A stretch of 64,000 nt of DNA from Hevea brasiliensis. Its lineage: Eukaryota; Streptophyta; Magnoliopsida; Malpighiales; Euphorbiaceae. The stretch spans positions 43,456,282 through 43,520,281 of the forward strand of contig NC_079504.1 in NCBI RefSeq assembly GCF_030052815.1, written 5' to 3'. This document shows positions 23,038 to 34,400 of this stretch, one piece after another. A program made the position numbers and the translations under genes. Below the pieces are notes generated by a model. That model was given only the letters and a program-made list of their open reading frames with translations, had not been told where the DNA came from and did not search any database. Every line of letters starts with the position of its first letter. Position 1 is the first letter of the stretch.

Positions 23038-24130
23038 TCCACAGGTCATGTTCCAGCAAATGGCCTAGTTTTTCAGACAAATGGTTGGGGTAATGCCACT
23101 ACCACTACCACCTCCACAGCAGAAATCACACCTAGAAAAGACTGAGAAAATTTGGAGTAGTGAATTTCTTTGGCAAAAGAGAAGATGATTATGTTGCAGC
23201 CAAGAATTGGTTGAATAGAACAGGAAGGGTTTTAAAACAACTCCACTGCACTTCAGAACAAAATATAGAAGCTGCTGTATCTTTGTTGCAAAATGATGCC
23301 TACCAATGGTGGGATATAATGTTTAGTGGAGTGCAGCCAGAAGCAATAACTTGGGACTTATTCTTTTCAGAATTCAAGAAGAAATATGTGGGTAGTGTAT
23401 ACCTGGAAAAGAGAAGAAAAGAGTTCATTAACCTGAGGCAGAGATAGCTGACAGTGGCAGAGTATGAAAAGGAATTTGTCAGACTAAGCCGCTATGGAAG
23501 GGAGATAGTCCCTAATGAGGCCGAAATGTATAAGAGATTTGAAGAGGGATTAAATGACAATATAAAGATCATGATCACTGCCTTGGGAATCACAGACTTT
23601 ACCAAGTTAGTGGAAGCTGCTATAAAAGTTGAAAAGGTTAGAATAAGTGAGCAGACCAGAAGAGAGAGACAGCAGAAGAGGGGCCAAGGTCATTCTAGCT
23701 CATCTCCTGCACTAGGAAAGAAGTTCAAAGGTTCACCTGCACAGAGTTCAGGTCAACCACAAGGTCAGGGTCAGTCCTAGGGGTCCAGGCCACAGTTAAC
23801 CCCTAGGAGAGGTCAGTCCACACCATCAGTGGGCAGCTCTCCAAGGACGGGGTTCAGGGGACGAGCCCCAGCATCTTCTGCATGTCCACATTGCCTGAAG
23901 TGGCATAAGGGGGAGTGTTGGAGAGTGACTGGTGCCTTCTTAAGGTGTGGGTTGATAGAGCATCAGCTGAGAAACTGTCCACGCAGAACTACTATAGCTG
24001 CTCCAACACAAGTAGATAGACCTGCTCCTGCACCATGAAGGGGTAGGAAATCTGGCAAATCTGAGGTAGTGGGACCATCACAGAGGCCTGCATCTAAGCC
24101 AGCAGAGAGGCCTGAGGGCAGACCACCTGC
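23033..24130 (+). pseudogene. E1 gag, main part with zinc knuckles
   Basis: It resumes the E1 gag frame after E2. The retrotransposon gag domain reads VNFFGKREDDYVAAKNWLNR, NDAYQWWDIMFSGVQPEAIT and FKKKYVGSVYLEKRRKEF, and is 3' continued by ITDFTKLVEAAIKVEKVR. Two knuckles follow near 23883: CPHCLKWHKGEC and a second cluster in which the first Cys reads Phe (AFLRCGLIEHQLRNC; E2 has ACLRCG). Breaks: TAG at 23066, a frameshift near 23155, TAG at 23445, TAG at 23778. All three TAGs sit in frame with otherwise good homology to E2. Confidence 0.88.
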
Positions 24131-24695
24131 CAGAGCCTATGCCATGAGAGCTTAGGAGGAGCAAGATGCCCCGGACGTCATCAGGGATACGTTCTCCCTC
24201 TACAATACATCTGTGCATGCATTGGTGGATCCAGGATCCACTCATTCATACATCTGCATCAACGTACCCGTAGAAAGGGGGATATTAGTAGGGGAGAGTG
24301 ACCAAGACATTCTGGTCACTAATCAATTAAGCCACAGTGTAGTGGTGAATAAAGTATACAAGGGTTGCTCGTTAAGGATTCAGGGGTATGAATTCTTGGC
24401 AGACCTGATTGAGTTACCTTTTCATGAGCTTGACGTGATTTTGAAAATGGATCGGTTGTCATGTCATCAGGCAATGGTTGATTGTAAACTGAAGAGGATT
24501 TCTTTGAAAACTCCTGAGGGTAATGAGATCACAGTTGTGGGGGAAAGGATAGCTTTCTTGTCCAATGTCATCTCAGTCACATTTGCAAGAAAACTAATGA
24601 GAAAAGGCTATGAAGCCTACCTAGCACGTATGGTGGATACTAGGTAGGCTAAGCCAGATCTGTGTGGCATACCCACAGTAAAAGACTTCCTAGAT
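24131..24695 (+). pseudogene. E1 aspartic protease and linker
   Basis: Frame from about 24213 encodes ALVDPGSTHSYI (active site DPGS as in E2), VVVNKVYKGCSLRIQGYEF and ELPFHELDVILKMD, where the usual GMDWL reads KMDRL. In-frame TAGs lie at 24153 (before the domain) and 24645 (after VDTR). It leads into the RT lead-in [17 protein letters not shown]. Confidence 0.83.
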
Positions 24696-26050
24696 GTGTT
24701 CCCTGAAGAATTGCCTGGCTTGCCACCAGAAAGGGATGTTGAATTTGCTATTGAGATACTGCTGGGTACAGCACCAATCTCTATTGCTCCTTATAGGATA
24801 GCGCCCATAGAATTGAAGGAACTGAAAATCCAGTTACAGGAGTTACTGGATAAGGGGTTCATACGCCCCAATGTGTCACCATGGGGAGCTCCAGTGCTAT
24901 TTGTAAAGAAGAAAGATGGGACTTTGAGGTTATGCATCGATTACTGGCAGTTGAATAAAGTGACTTTGAAGAACAAATATCCGTTGCCTAGAATTGATGA
25001 TCTGTTTGATCAGTTGAAGGGAGCAGGAGTATTTTCTAAAATTGATCTCAGATCAGGGTATCATCAGTTGAGGGTGAAGGATGCAGATGTGCCAAAGACT
25101 ATATTCAGGACCCGGTATGGGCATTATGAGTTTCTAGTGATGCCCTTTGGCCTAACAAATGCACCAGCGACATTCATGGACCTTATGAACCATATCTTCC
25201 ATCCATACCTAGATCGGTTTGTAGTGGTCTTTATTGATGATATTTTGGTGTATTCCAAGACCAGTGAAGAACATGATGAGCATTTGAGAATTGTTCTGCA
25301 AACCCTGAGAGAAAAGAAGCTGTATGCTAAGTTGTCCAAGTGTTACTTTTGGTTGAATGAGATTGCATTCTTGGGACACATAGTGTCAGCTAATGGGATT
25401 AGAGTGGATCCCAAGAAAATAGAAGCAGTGATGGAATGGAAGCCTCCTAGGAATACAACTGAGGTTAGAAGTTTCTTGGGGCTAGCTGGGTATTACAGAA
25501 GATTTATGAAGGATTTTCTTTAATAGTTGCTCCAATGACCAAGTTGTTACACAAGAATGTCAGATTTGACTAGAATGACAAGTGCCAGACCAGTTTTGAG
25601 AAGTTGAAGGCTATGTTGACAGAGGCACTAGTGTTAACACAGCCAGTGTCGGGAAAGGACTTTGTGGTCTACAGTGATGCCTCTCATAATAGGTTAGGGT
25701 GTGTATTGATGCAAGAGGGGAAGGTGGTCGCTTATGCTTCCAGGCAGCTAAGGCCACATGAACAGAATTACCCTACCCATGATCTAGAACTTGTAGCAAT
25801 TATCTTTGCACTGAAGATATGGAGGCACTACTTGTATGGTGAAAAATGCTACATTTACACAGACCACAAAAGCCTGAAGTACTTGCTAACCCAAAAAGAG
25901 CTCAACCTTAGACAAAGGCAATGGATTGAGTTCCTAAAGGACTATGATTATGTGATTGACTACCATCCTGGGAAGGCAAATGTAGTTGCTAATGCTTTAA
26001 GCAGAAAATCATCACAACTTTGAGATCATTGAATGCCCGTCTATCCTTGA
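24696..26050 (+). pseudogene. E1 reverse transcriptase and RNase H
   Basis: [56 protein letters not shown], catalytic FIDD at 25230-25241, then [17 protein letters not shown] and [13 protein letters not shown] frameshift and stop near 25520-25575 separate it from RNase H, which keeps [16 protein letters not shown] (first Asp present, unlike E2), [11 protein letters not shown] and [17 protein letters not shown], where the usual ADALSRK reads ANALSRK. It ends near 26023. Together the two E1/E2 copies show different lost residues, as expected for independent decay. Confidence 0.9.
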
Positions 26051-26790
26051 CTCGAGATGGAGCTATTTTGGCTGAGTTGCAAGTGAGGCCAAACCTGCTA
26101 CAGCAAATTTTAGATGGACAGCAGGTAGATGAAAAGCTAAAGGCTATTATGAGCAAAATCTTAGAAGGGAAATAAACTGACTATGCAGTGAAAACAGATG
26201 GGTGTCTGTACTACAAAGGAAGATTATGTGTATCAAATGATAGGGAATTGAAGGCCAGTATCTTGAAAGAGGCACACACCAGTGTTTATGCTATGCACCC
26301 AGGAAGTACAAAAATGTATCATGATTTGAAACTTCATTATTGGTGGCCTGGTATGAAGAAGGACATAGCTGATTATGTGACTAAATGCTTGACATGTCAG
26401 AAAGTCAAGGCCGAACATCAAGTTCCATTGGGTTTGCTATAACCTATACACATACCTGAATGGAAAAGGGATCGGGTCACCATGGATTTTGTAAGTGGTC
26501 TACCTCTCACCTAGAAGAAGCATGATGCAGTATGGGTGATAGTAGATAGATTGATGAAGTCAGCACATTTTCTGCCAGTTAGGACTGACTATTCACTGGA
26601 GAAGTTAGCAGAATTGCATATTAGTGAGATAGTTAGACTGCATGGAATTCCACTTTCCATCATATTTGATCGAGACCCAAGGTTTACATCGAGATTCTGG
26701 AAGAAGTTGCATGAATCCTTGGGTACACAACTCCACTTCAGCACAGCTTTCCATCCTCAGATGGATGAGCAATCAGAAAGAGTAATCTAG
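26051..26790 (+). pseudogene. E1 integrase, zinc finger and core
   Basis: HHCC finger: [34 protein letters not shown] and CLTCQKVKAEHQ near 26280-26420. Core: DFVSGLPLT, WVIVDRLMKSAHFLPV, IIFDRDPRFTSRFW and FHPQMDEQSERVI. Stops: TAA at about 26173, TAA near 26441, TAG at 26512, TAG at 26788 just before the intron-like insert. FHPQMDEQSE replaces the usual FHPQTDGQSE. Confidence 0.86.
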
Positions 26791-26865
26791 GTAAACAATT
26801 GAAACCAATTGAACTAATGCAAATATTAAATTAAAATGATAATAATAACATGAAATATATGTCAG
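26791..26865 (+). other. Intron-like insert in E1 integrase (GT...AG, 75 bp)
   Basis: GTAAACAATTG... to ...TATATGTCAG, AT-rich, with stops in frame. It sits between codons of the ERVI(Q) and LEDM blocks, the same place as the 74-bp insert of E2 (5837-5910). A GAACTAATGC branch-like motif lies inside. The two inserts are the same length class and both begin GTAAA. Confidence 0.72.
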
Positions 26866-27625
26866 GTCCTTGAGGATATGATGTGGAGTTGTGTCATTGA
26901 GTTTGAGGGAAGTTGGGATAGATACCTCCCACTGGCAGAATTTGCATACAACAATAACTATCAAGCTAGCATGCAAATGGCCCCGTATGAAGCACTGTAT
27001 GGGAGGAAATGTAGAACTTTAGTGTGCTGGACTGAATTGGGTGAAGATAAACTGGTAGGGCCAAACCTAGTGAAACAGAATGAGGAGAAGGTAAAGCTAA
27101 TCAAAGCCAATCTAAAGGTTGCCTCAGATAAACAAAAATCCTATGCTGGCCTGAAGAGAAAAGAAATAGAATATGCAGTGGGCGACAAAGTGTTCCTCAA
27201 AGTGTCACCATGGAAGAAGGTACTAAGGTTTGGAAGAAAAGGTAAGTTAAGCCCTAGGTTCACTGGCCCATATGAAGTCATTGAACGTGTGGGTCCAATG
27301 GCCTACAGGCTAGCTTTACAACCAGAGCTGGACAAGATCCACAATGTGTTCCACATGTCTATGCTAAGAAGATACCGCTCAGATCCTTCACATGTCATCT
27401 CCATGGAAGAAATTGAAGTACAACCGGATTTGACATACGAAGAAGAACCCATACGGATCCTGGCTTGGGAAGTGAAAGAGTTGAGGAATAAGCAGATTCC
27501 ACTAGTGAAAGTGCTTTGAAGGCACCACAACACCGAAGAGGCAACTTGGGAAAGTGAAGAGACGATGAGGCAATAGTTTCCTCAACTGTTTGCATCAGGT
27601 AAATTTCAAGGACGAAATTTAAATT
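26866..27625 (+). pseudogene. E1 integrase C-terminus plus chromodomain
   Basis: Open frame from the end of the insert to 27519: GSWDRYLPLAEFAYNNNYQA, APYEALYGRKCRTLVC, the GPYEVIERVG motif, HNVFHMSMLRRYRSDPSHVI and the chromodomain start EEPIRILAWEVKELRNKQIP. TGA near 27517 (E2 has Trp) and TAG at 27574 (E2 has Gln) interrupt the chromodomain; the homologous reading continues to FPQLFASG near 27598, next to the PPT. Confidence 0.88.
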
Positions 27626-27638
27626 AGAGGGGAAGAGT
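27626..27638 (+). other. E1 polypurine tract
   Basis: AGAGGGGAAGAGT directly before TGTAACACCC; identical to the E2 tract. Confidence 0.88.
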
Positions 27639-30600
27639 TGTAACACCCTCCTTGTAGCAACTCCGTACATTCTACTGTTTCGGTGACCAGTGTCAGTCCG
27701 GATAGCTAGAACGTCTGGAAAAATATTTAAACTAAAGTAAGGAACCATAATTAACTCAAATATTAATAAGAAAAATTTAGGAAAAATTTTAGAAATAAAA
27801 TACAACCAAGTTAAATGAACCGGTGCCCTAGCGATGCGTAACTTAGTGGAAAGTTGCGGCTCTCGCAACTAGGAGCCCTAGACCTGAGGGAAAATTCATA
27901 AAATAATTTTCGAGACTCCAGAGAAGGGTTATTGAGGTTCCTATGTCATTAGAATGCCAAGAAAATGCTTAGAAAAAATTTTCAATCGGTACAGACAATT
28001 TTGGTCTGTTAAGACAAACGAAGGGCATTTTGGTCATTTCGTCTTCAAAGATGATTTTTAGCCGACTTGTCCAGTTGAGTAAATAATTATTATGATCTAA
28101 AATATGAATAAATATTGCTAAAAGTGTAATTAAAAATGAGAAATGAAAATAAGAAAACAAAGTTAAAAGAAAATAGAATTAAATTAGATTTATGACATAG
28201 GATGACATCATTAAAAAGCTTCCCACCAATTAGAAATTGACAAGCCAATTAAAATGAGATAAATATAACTAAAATGAAGTAAAAAAGCAAACACAAATTC
28301 TGCAATTCTCTTCCCATTTCAACCGTGCTCCTTCCTCTCACTCCTTCCACCATTGTTGATCAAAAATTCTCATTAGAATTCCTTGATAAACCACCATAAG
28401 ATTTTAATCTTGCTTCACAAAACCTCTTCCTTACACCTTAAACAATATCTAGCTAGCAAAAAGAAGAAGGAAAAAGGGAGATTTGGGAACTTGGAAGAGA
28501 GATCAATTGAGGTTAGTGACCAATCTCCTCCCTTTCTTGTTTAATTCATGTTTAATGCCATGAGATAAGTGGAAATTGTAAGAAAAATAAAATAAAAATT
28601 TATATATATTCATCCCTACAATTTTGGCAGCTTAAGGATGGTTAGGGTTTGATGAATTTTCTTGAAGAAAAGGGTTTATGAGCTGCTCTTGACATGAGAT
28701 GAGTGATTGAACATTTAAGTGCAAGTGTAAGGCAAGTGTAATGCATAAATGGAACTTGAAAACTTGGACATTTGAACAATATTAGGGTTTGCTGATGTAA
28801 TGGTTCATTAACCTTGTAATGGTCAATTAGTGACCATTTGAATGTGTATAATGAGGAAATGAAGTGAGTTGAGGCTTGGCATTTATGTATGGGTGAGCTA
28901 CCTTGGCTGACCTGCAGGATTGAGCATGAGTCTAGTAGGTTTGGGCAGTTATAAATGGAATTGTAGAGGTTCAATTGGTGCAAGGCCAATTAGACATGAA
29001 ACTAGACACATAATGGCACAACTTTGGTATAGAAACCTTGCCCATAAAACCAAATCAAGTTGACTTAAAAATTGCCCTAATCCGGGTGACCCACATTCTG
29101 CCTGGGCAAAATGACTAAATAAACAGTATTTATTCATTTAGTCATAACTCAGTGTAGAAAGGTCCAATTGACCTGAAATTTTACCAGCAGAAAGCTAAGA
29201 GAAATAACTACAACTTTCATGAAGAAAACAAATCTAAATTCTAATCATAACCTAGTCAAATTGCCAACCGATCTTAGGTTATAAAATCTAGCAGAACCAG
29301 TTTTGCCCAGAATTTTGGATTCTGTCCAATCCGGCCAGTTATGGTATTTAGGCCATAACTTGAGTTACAAAACTCCAAATGGAGTGATTCAAAAAAGGAA
29401 ATGTAACTAGACAAAATAAGGAACAACTTTCATGAAGACAATTTTGCCAAATTTCTATTGTATAAATGACTAATGGAACAGTAAATATGAGGCTTGAAAT
29501 ATGAAAATTTTGAATAACTAACACTAAGCTTAGAAATGATATTGGCAACCAATACCAACAATTTTAGAATGCAAAATGTGGTATGTTGGGAGTATTAGAA
29601 CTAATGTACATATTGTCTATGCAAAAGTCAACATTTTAGTTGACTAATGAGATGAATAGTAACACCTAAACTTAAATTTCAAGAATTGTACAATTTAAAA
29701 GTGTAACATGCCCTACCTAGCAAGATTGATTTGGATAGGTTGGCATGCCAATAGGGTTCAGTTAGCAATACTGCACATGGCATTATGCCATTCTGTGATT
29801 TCATGGCGTTTAGCCATTCTGACATTGTGTTGATACTTGGCCTTGTGCCTAATGTTATTACAGCTTATTAGCTGTTCTGTTGCATACCGGGAGATACATA
29901 TGTGACCGATGGTGTGACGGCCCGAGGTACTTGATACCCAGTGCCAGTTTACCCATTTATCCAGTTCGATCGTCCAGTATAGGTTACTTGGGCAACCAAA
30001 AATAAAAGTGGTTAAATTTAATGAAATTATGAATATAACAAGTACATAATAAATAAGATTACCAATAATGATCGAAAAATTGTTTGCATAAGACATCAGA
30101 ACATGCATTGCATATTTATTTTCTATTATTTCATTTTATTCTATTATTGGCACCACTAAGCATTATTGCTTAGCGCGTTGCTTTTGCCACGCGTAGGTTT
30201 TGGAGAGACCGATAGAGAGCCCAGTAGACCACAGACTGGGTAAGATCATCTGCAGCTCTGCATAGTGTCCGTGTCACCTCACCATCATTAGTGCATTGGT
30301 AGGACACTAGGTTTTATTTTGATATTTTGTAATTAAATTTTATTTTTTCATGTGTAATCAAGACTTATGTAATGTATTTTGGTATTGATGTAAATAATGG
30401 AAATTATGTTTATGAATGAACAAGTGAATATTTATTTATGACTTTTATATGAATTTCATATAAAATGAATGAATGAGAAATGGGAGTATATTTGAGAAAT
30501 ATTGAGATTTTGATGATAAAATGGAGTTTGGGATTGATTGAGAATTTTTGGAAGTGTTTTTCTCTGGTTTCGAAGAACTATTTTCTCCATTTTTAGCCGG

Positions 30601-30815
30601 CACTCTGCTGAATTTTCTATAAAATTTGCAAAACCTCAAATAAATTATAATTTCAATAAATGGCTTAAATGAATTATATTTCACAAATTGTACTTCATAA
30701 CTATGAAAAAACTAAATTAAGGAAGAATAAAATAATTGAGATAAAATAGGGTGTTCCGGTATGCTATGTGACATATCTTACTCGGCTATACTGTAGACGG
30801 GTAAGGGGTGTCACA
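27639..30815 (+). repeat. E1 3' LTR
   Basis: 3177 bp, TGTAACACCC...GGGGTGTCACA. The part from about 29141 matches 1-1680. It belongs to the same family as the E2 LTRs but is clearly more diverged from them than those are from each other. The next base, 30816, is the first base of the E4 LTR. Confidence 0.93.
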
Positions 30816-32058
30816 TGATATACTTGTATTATATAGGTATTTTAAGGCACTTTTGTATTGCATTTCATAACATTTAGGTTCTCAGCTTCATGAATTTTAT
30901 TTAGCTTCATTAATTTTTATTAGTTTTGATAGTATTTGCATAATTTCATGTTTTCTATGCCTTTTTAGGTGATTTAATGAAGATCCAAGCATAAAAGTTA
31001 ATTGAGCAGATTGAGAAGTCAGAAAAGGCAGAGAAGAATGCTGCACACAAAATACACGGGTCATGTAAAGCCAAAGCTCACCCCATGTAGCATTCTGCCT
31101 AAGCACATGATATAAATACTAGAAGACAAGAACAAGCAAAAGAACAATTTGCTTTACTTTTTAACCCTAGTTTTCTAAGCAACTTGGAGAGATTCTACAT
31201 CAAAGCTCAAGGAGAAGGATTCTCAGCTGAAGTTCCAAAGGTCTAAGGCTGCAGATCTTCATTTTGGGTTCTTTTGTTCTATTTCCTCATATTGTTTTAT
31301 GTTCTTTTATTTTAATTTCATTATGTTTGTTAAACTCACAATGAGTGAGTAGTTTATTTAATTCTAGGGTTAAGGAAAAAGCACTCTTTAATTTTGTTAT
31401 GGATCTATACTAAAGTTATTTAATAAATATGAGTTTTGTTCTTTGATTCAATCTTTTGTGTTCTTAATGCATGTTATGTATTGGTACCCATTCAGTTATG
31501 ATATAAGATGCTAATTAAAGAACTAAAAGGTGAAGATTGGCATTGGAAATTAGGATTTTGAACCTAAGAAATCTGACCTAGAGATAAGCTAAAATCCTTT
31601 ATGGAGTTTCATAATTAATCAAAGAGCTTAAAGGGTTTTAATTAAGATTGATCGTCACGAAAGTAGGATTTAAGTTAATTAAAATACACCTTAAGCGCCC
31701 TGAGAGAGGACTTAAGATATCTTAGGATTAATTTCCAGCAAAGTAATAATTCTCAATTTGTTGAATAGGTAAGGTTAAATCCATAATAAGGCTGAAGTGT
31801 GAAATCTTAATTCTTGAATTATTTTTGTAAATTGCTTTCTAAGTTTAAGTTTACTGCTTTGCCTTCTTTTATTCTCAATAGCTTTAGTAAGTTTAAATTA
31901 GTTTAATTTAAATCTCTTTTATCATATTTGATAGTCTAAACAGTCAAAGTTGCTATCTAGCTTTGTATTCACCAATTCCTCGTGGGAACAATACTCTATT
32001 TAGTAATATATTACTTGTTCACGAATCGTGCACTTGTGGGGTTATAAACTAGCAAACA
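30816..32058 (+). repeat. E4: solo LTR of an Athila-type element
   Basis: TGATATACTTG...AACTAGCAAACA, 1243 bp. It resembles the E5 LTR (35377-37019) from its first bases (TGATACACTTG) through shared blocks (TTCATGTTTTCT, AATGAGTGAGTAGTTT, CGTGGGAACAATACTCTA, CGTGCACTTG) to its end, but lacks most of the palindrome-rich insert. No PBS or PPT adjoins it: the E6 integrase frame follows at once. That makes it a solo LTR left by recombination, inserted into E6. Its left duplication lies beyond E1; the right one should be ATCAC (32059-32063). Confidence 0.8.
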
Positions 32059-32975
32059 ATCACATTTTTCCATTTACACTCTGGAATAGGTAGTGGGTTG
32101 AGCATTCATGCTAGCTTCTATTGCTCTAGCTTCACTCTCTGACAAACCTCACAAACAGTTACAAACTGTGCAATTTCCATCTTTATGGAAGGATACCAAT
32201 GCACCTTTTTTAAGTTTTGATACATTTTGGTGGCTCCAGGGTACTATACTTAGCATTATGAGCTTCCCTCATAATGTCTCCCTTGAGTTGGGTGTCATTT
32301 GGCATACAAAACCGATTGTTGTACCTTAATACTCTTTTTCCATAAAAAAGAAACTCATTGATCTTACCCTTTTGTACTGCTTCTACTATTTCACCAACTT
32401 AGGTCCTTCATGCTATTTCTCTGCTATTTGCTTTAGGTACACTTGTGTCACCTTCATCTGAGCTATCCAAGTACCTTTAGCTGATAAAACCCTTCTCTAA
32501 TTAGCTGGTGCAACTCCTTCAAGATGGGCTGTCTTTCTACTGATATATGTGCCAAATTGCCAAATAATTTTTTGCTGAGGGCATCTACAACAATATTTGC
32601 CTTTCTCAGATGGTACTGGATTATACATTCATAATCATTGAGTAGTTCTACCCATCTTCTCTATTTGAGATTCAGCTCTTTCTGCTTGAAAATATACTAG
32701 AGACTCTTGTGGTCTGTGAAGATCTTGCATTTTGCTCCATAAAGATAATGTCTCTACATCTTTAGAACAAAAACTATCACCATTACTTCTAAGTCATGAG
32801 TGAGATAATTAGCTTCATGCTTCTTCAGTTATCTTGGAGCATAAGCTATTACTTTTCCTTTCTGCATGAGAACACATTTCACACCCACTCTAGAGGCATC
32901 GCAGTAGACAATGAAATCTTCATTGGTTATAGGCAAAGCCAGTACTGGTGCTGAAATCAGACACTCCTTAAGCTT
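32059..32975 (-). pseudogene. E6 RNase H and integrase zinc finger
   Basis: Reading the minus strand from about 32975: APVLALPITNEDFIVYCDAS, VGVKCVLMQKGKVIAYAPR, a TDHKSLQYI block (near 32715) and a degraded YHLRKANIVVDALSK where relatives have [13 protein letters not shown]. The zinc-finger region near 32330-32140 reads HWYPSIKMEIAQFV and CEVCQR. The frame runs to PIPEC at 32062, where E4 begins. Several TAA/TAG codons and shifts lie in between, the worst zone being 32340-32560. Confidence 0.78.
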
Positions 32976-33934
32976 CTAAAAGCTCTCTTCACATTCATCA
33001 CTCCATTCAAACTTTCTATTCTTTTGAGTTAACCTAGTCATTGGAGCAGCTATCTTGGAGAAATTAGGTATAAATCTTCTATAATAGCCAACCAAACCTA
33101 GGAAACTCTTAATCTCCATCACTATGGTTAGCCTTGGCCAATTTGCTATTGCTTTTACCTTCTTAGGATCTACTTTAATTCCATTCTCTGACACTATATG
33201 GCCCAAGAAGGATATATTCTTTAGCCAGAACTCATAATTAGAGTACTTGGCATATAACTGATGCTCCCTCAATGTCTAAAGAACTATTCTTAAATGCTGT
33301 GCATGCTCTTTTGGACTTCTGGAATACACCAATATATCATTAATAAAGATGATTACAAAGTGATCTAAATATTGTCTGAATACCCTGTTCATGAGATCCA
33401 TAAATATGGCTGGGGTATTTGTTAACCCAATGGCATCATAAGAAACTCATAATGCCTATATCTAGTCTAAAAGGCAGTCTTTGAAATATCTGACTCCTTA
33501 ATCCTTAACTAGTGATATCTAGACCTCAAATCTATCTTTAAAAAACAACTAGCTCTGGCGAACTAATCAAACAATTCATCAATAAGGGGTAGAGGGTACT
33601 TGTTCTTTATAGTTACCTTATTCAACTGTCTATAGTTAATGCATAGCCTCAAGGATCCATCTTTCTTCTTTACAAATAGTCCTAGAGCACCCTAAGGAGA
33701 AGTACTTGATTGGATGAATCCCTTATCCATTAATTCCTGCAGCTGTTCTTTCAATTCTTTCAACTCTATAGGAGCCATCCTGTAAGGAGGGATAGATATG
33801 GGTCTATTACTAGGCACTAGATCAATTTCAAAATCTATCTCCCTCTCAAGTGGTAGATTTGATAATTCTTCAGGAAATACATTTGGAAACTCTCTTATCA
33901 CAAGAACTGATTTCGATCCACCTTTATTCTCCAT
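32976..33934 (-). pseudogene. E6 reverse transcriptase
   Basis: Minus-strand motifs: [91 protein letters not shown], and near 33340 FINDILVYS in place of FIDD: the first catalytic Asp reads Asn. Then FLGHIVSENGIKVDPKKVKA and [20 protein letters not shown]. At least four stops and one missing base (near 33430). Catalytically dead twice over. Confidence 0.86.
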
Positions 33935-34400
33935 AACCTCTCTAACATGGTTAGAAACCCTCTACATCTTTTTCAGAGCATCTTATTGGCTTGCATCGCA
34001 GAGATCATCCCCTTCATTGCTAATGTCTAATCTCTATGGAAAACTACATCTAACCCATTCGATCCTCTAAACCTTACTACCTTGTTTCTACAGTCTAAGG
34101 TGGCATGATTGGCTAAGAGCCAATCCATTCTAAGAATGACATTAAAATCCATCAATTCTAGGACTACTAGGTCAGCTAGAAAACATTTATCCTCCACCAT
34201 TACTTGATAAGCATAATAGATCATCTCTGTCATTAAACAATCACACTTGGGAGCACTAACAAGCAACGATTATAGCAGACTCAAAACTACTAAACAGAAT
34301 CTCAGAACTATTTTAGGCTTAACAAAAGAATGGGATGCACCAGGATCAATCAATACATGCATATCAAAACTTCCAATGCAAAGGTTACCTGACACTACAG
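33935..34400 (-). pseudogene. E6 aspartic protease and linker
   Basis: Near 34357-34320 the minus strand encodes HVLIDPGASHSFV, the retropepsin site (DPGA). Further down, from 34266, come MVEDKCFLADLVVLELMDFN and VILRMDWLLANHATLDCRNK, the usual DVILGMDWL block. The two parts are in different frames around 34270. Confidence 0.8.

Larger units (their letters stand above)
1..30815 (+). mobile_element. E1: Tekay-like Ty3/gypsy retrotransposon, left end cut by window, interrupted by E2
   Basis: E1 is an LTR retrotransposon read on +: partial 5' LTR (1-1680), Met-type PBS (1686), gag start (1808), a nested element E2 (1930-23032), then gag, protease, RT, RNase H, integrase and chromodomain (23033-27625), a polypurine tract (27626) and the 3' LTR (27639-30815). 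The gag reading continues across E2 once one copy of the 5-bp duplication CAGCC is removed, which proves the nesting. The C-terminal chromodomain after integrase and the order PR-RT-RH-INT place it among chromoviruses; Tekay/Del is my lineage guess from motif memory. Many in-frame stops make it dead. Confidence 0.92.

Noticed and set aside
32108..32329. 73-codon + strand frame
   Set aside because: Complement of the E6 integrase zinc-finger region, which has clear motif support on the minus strand.
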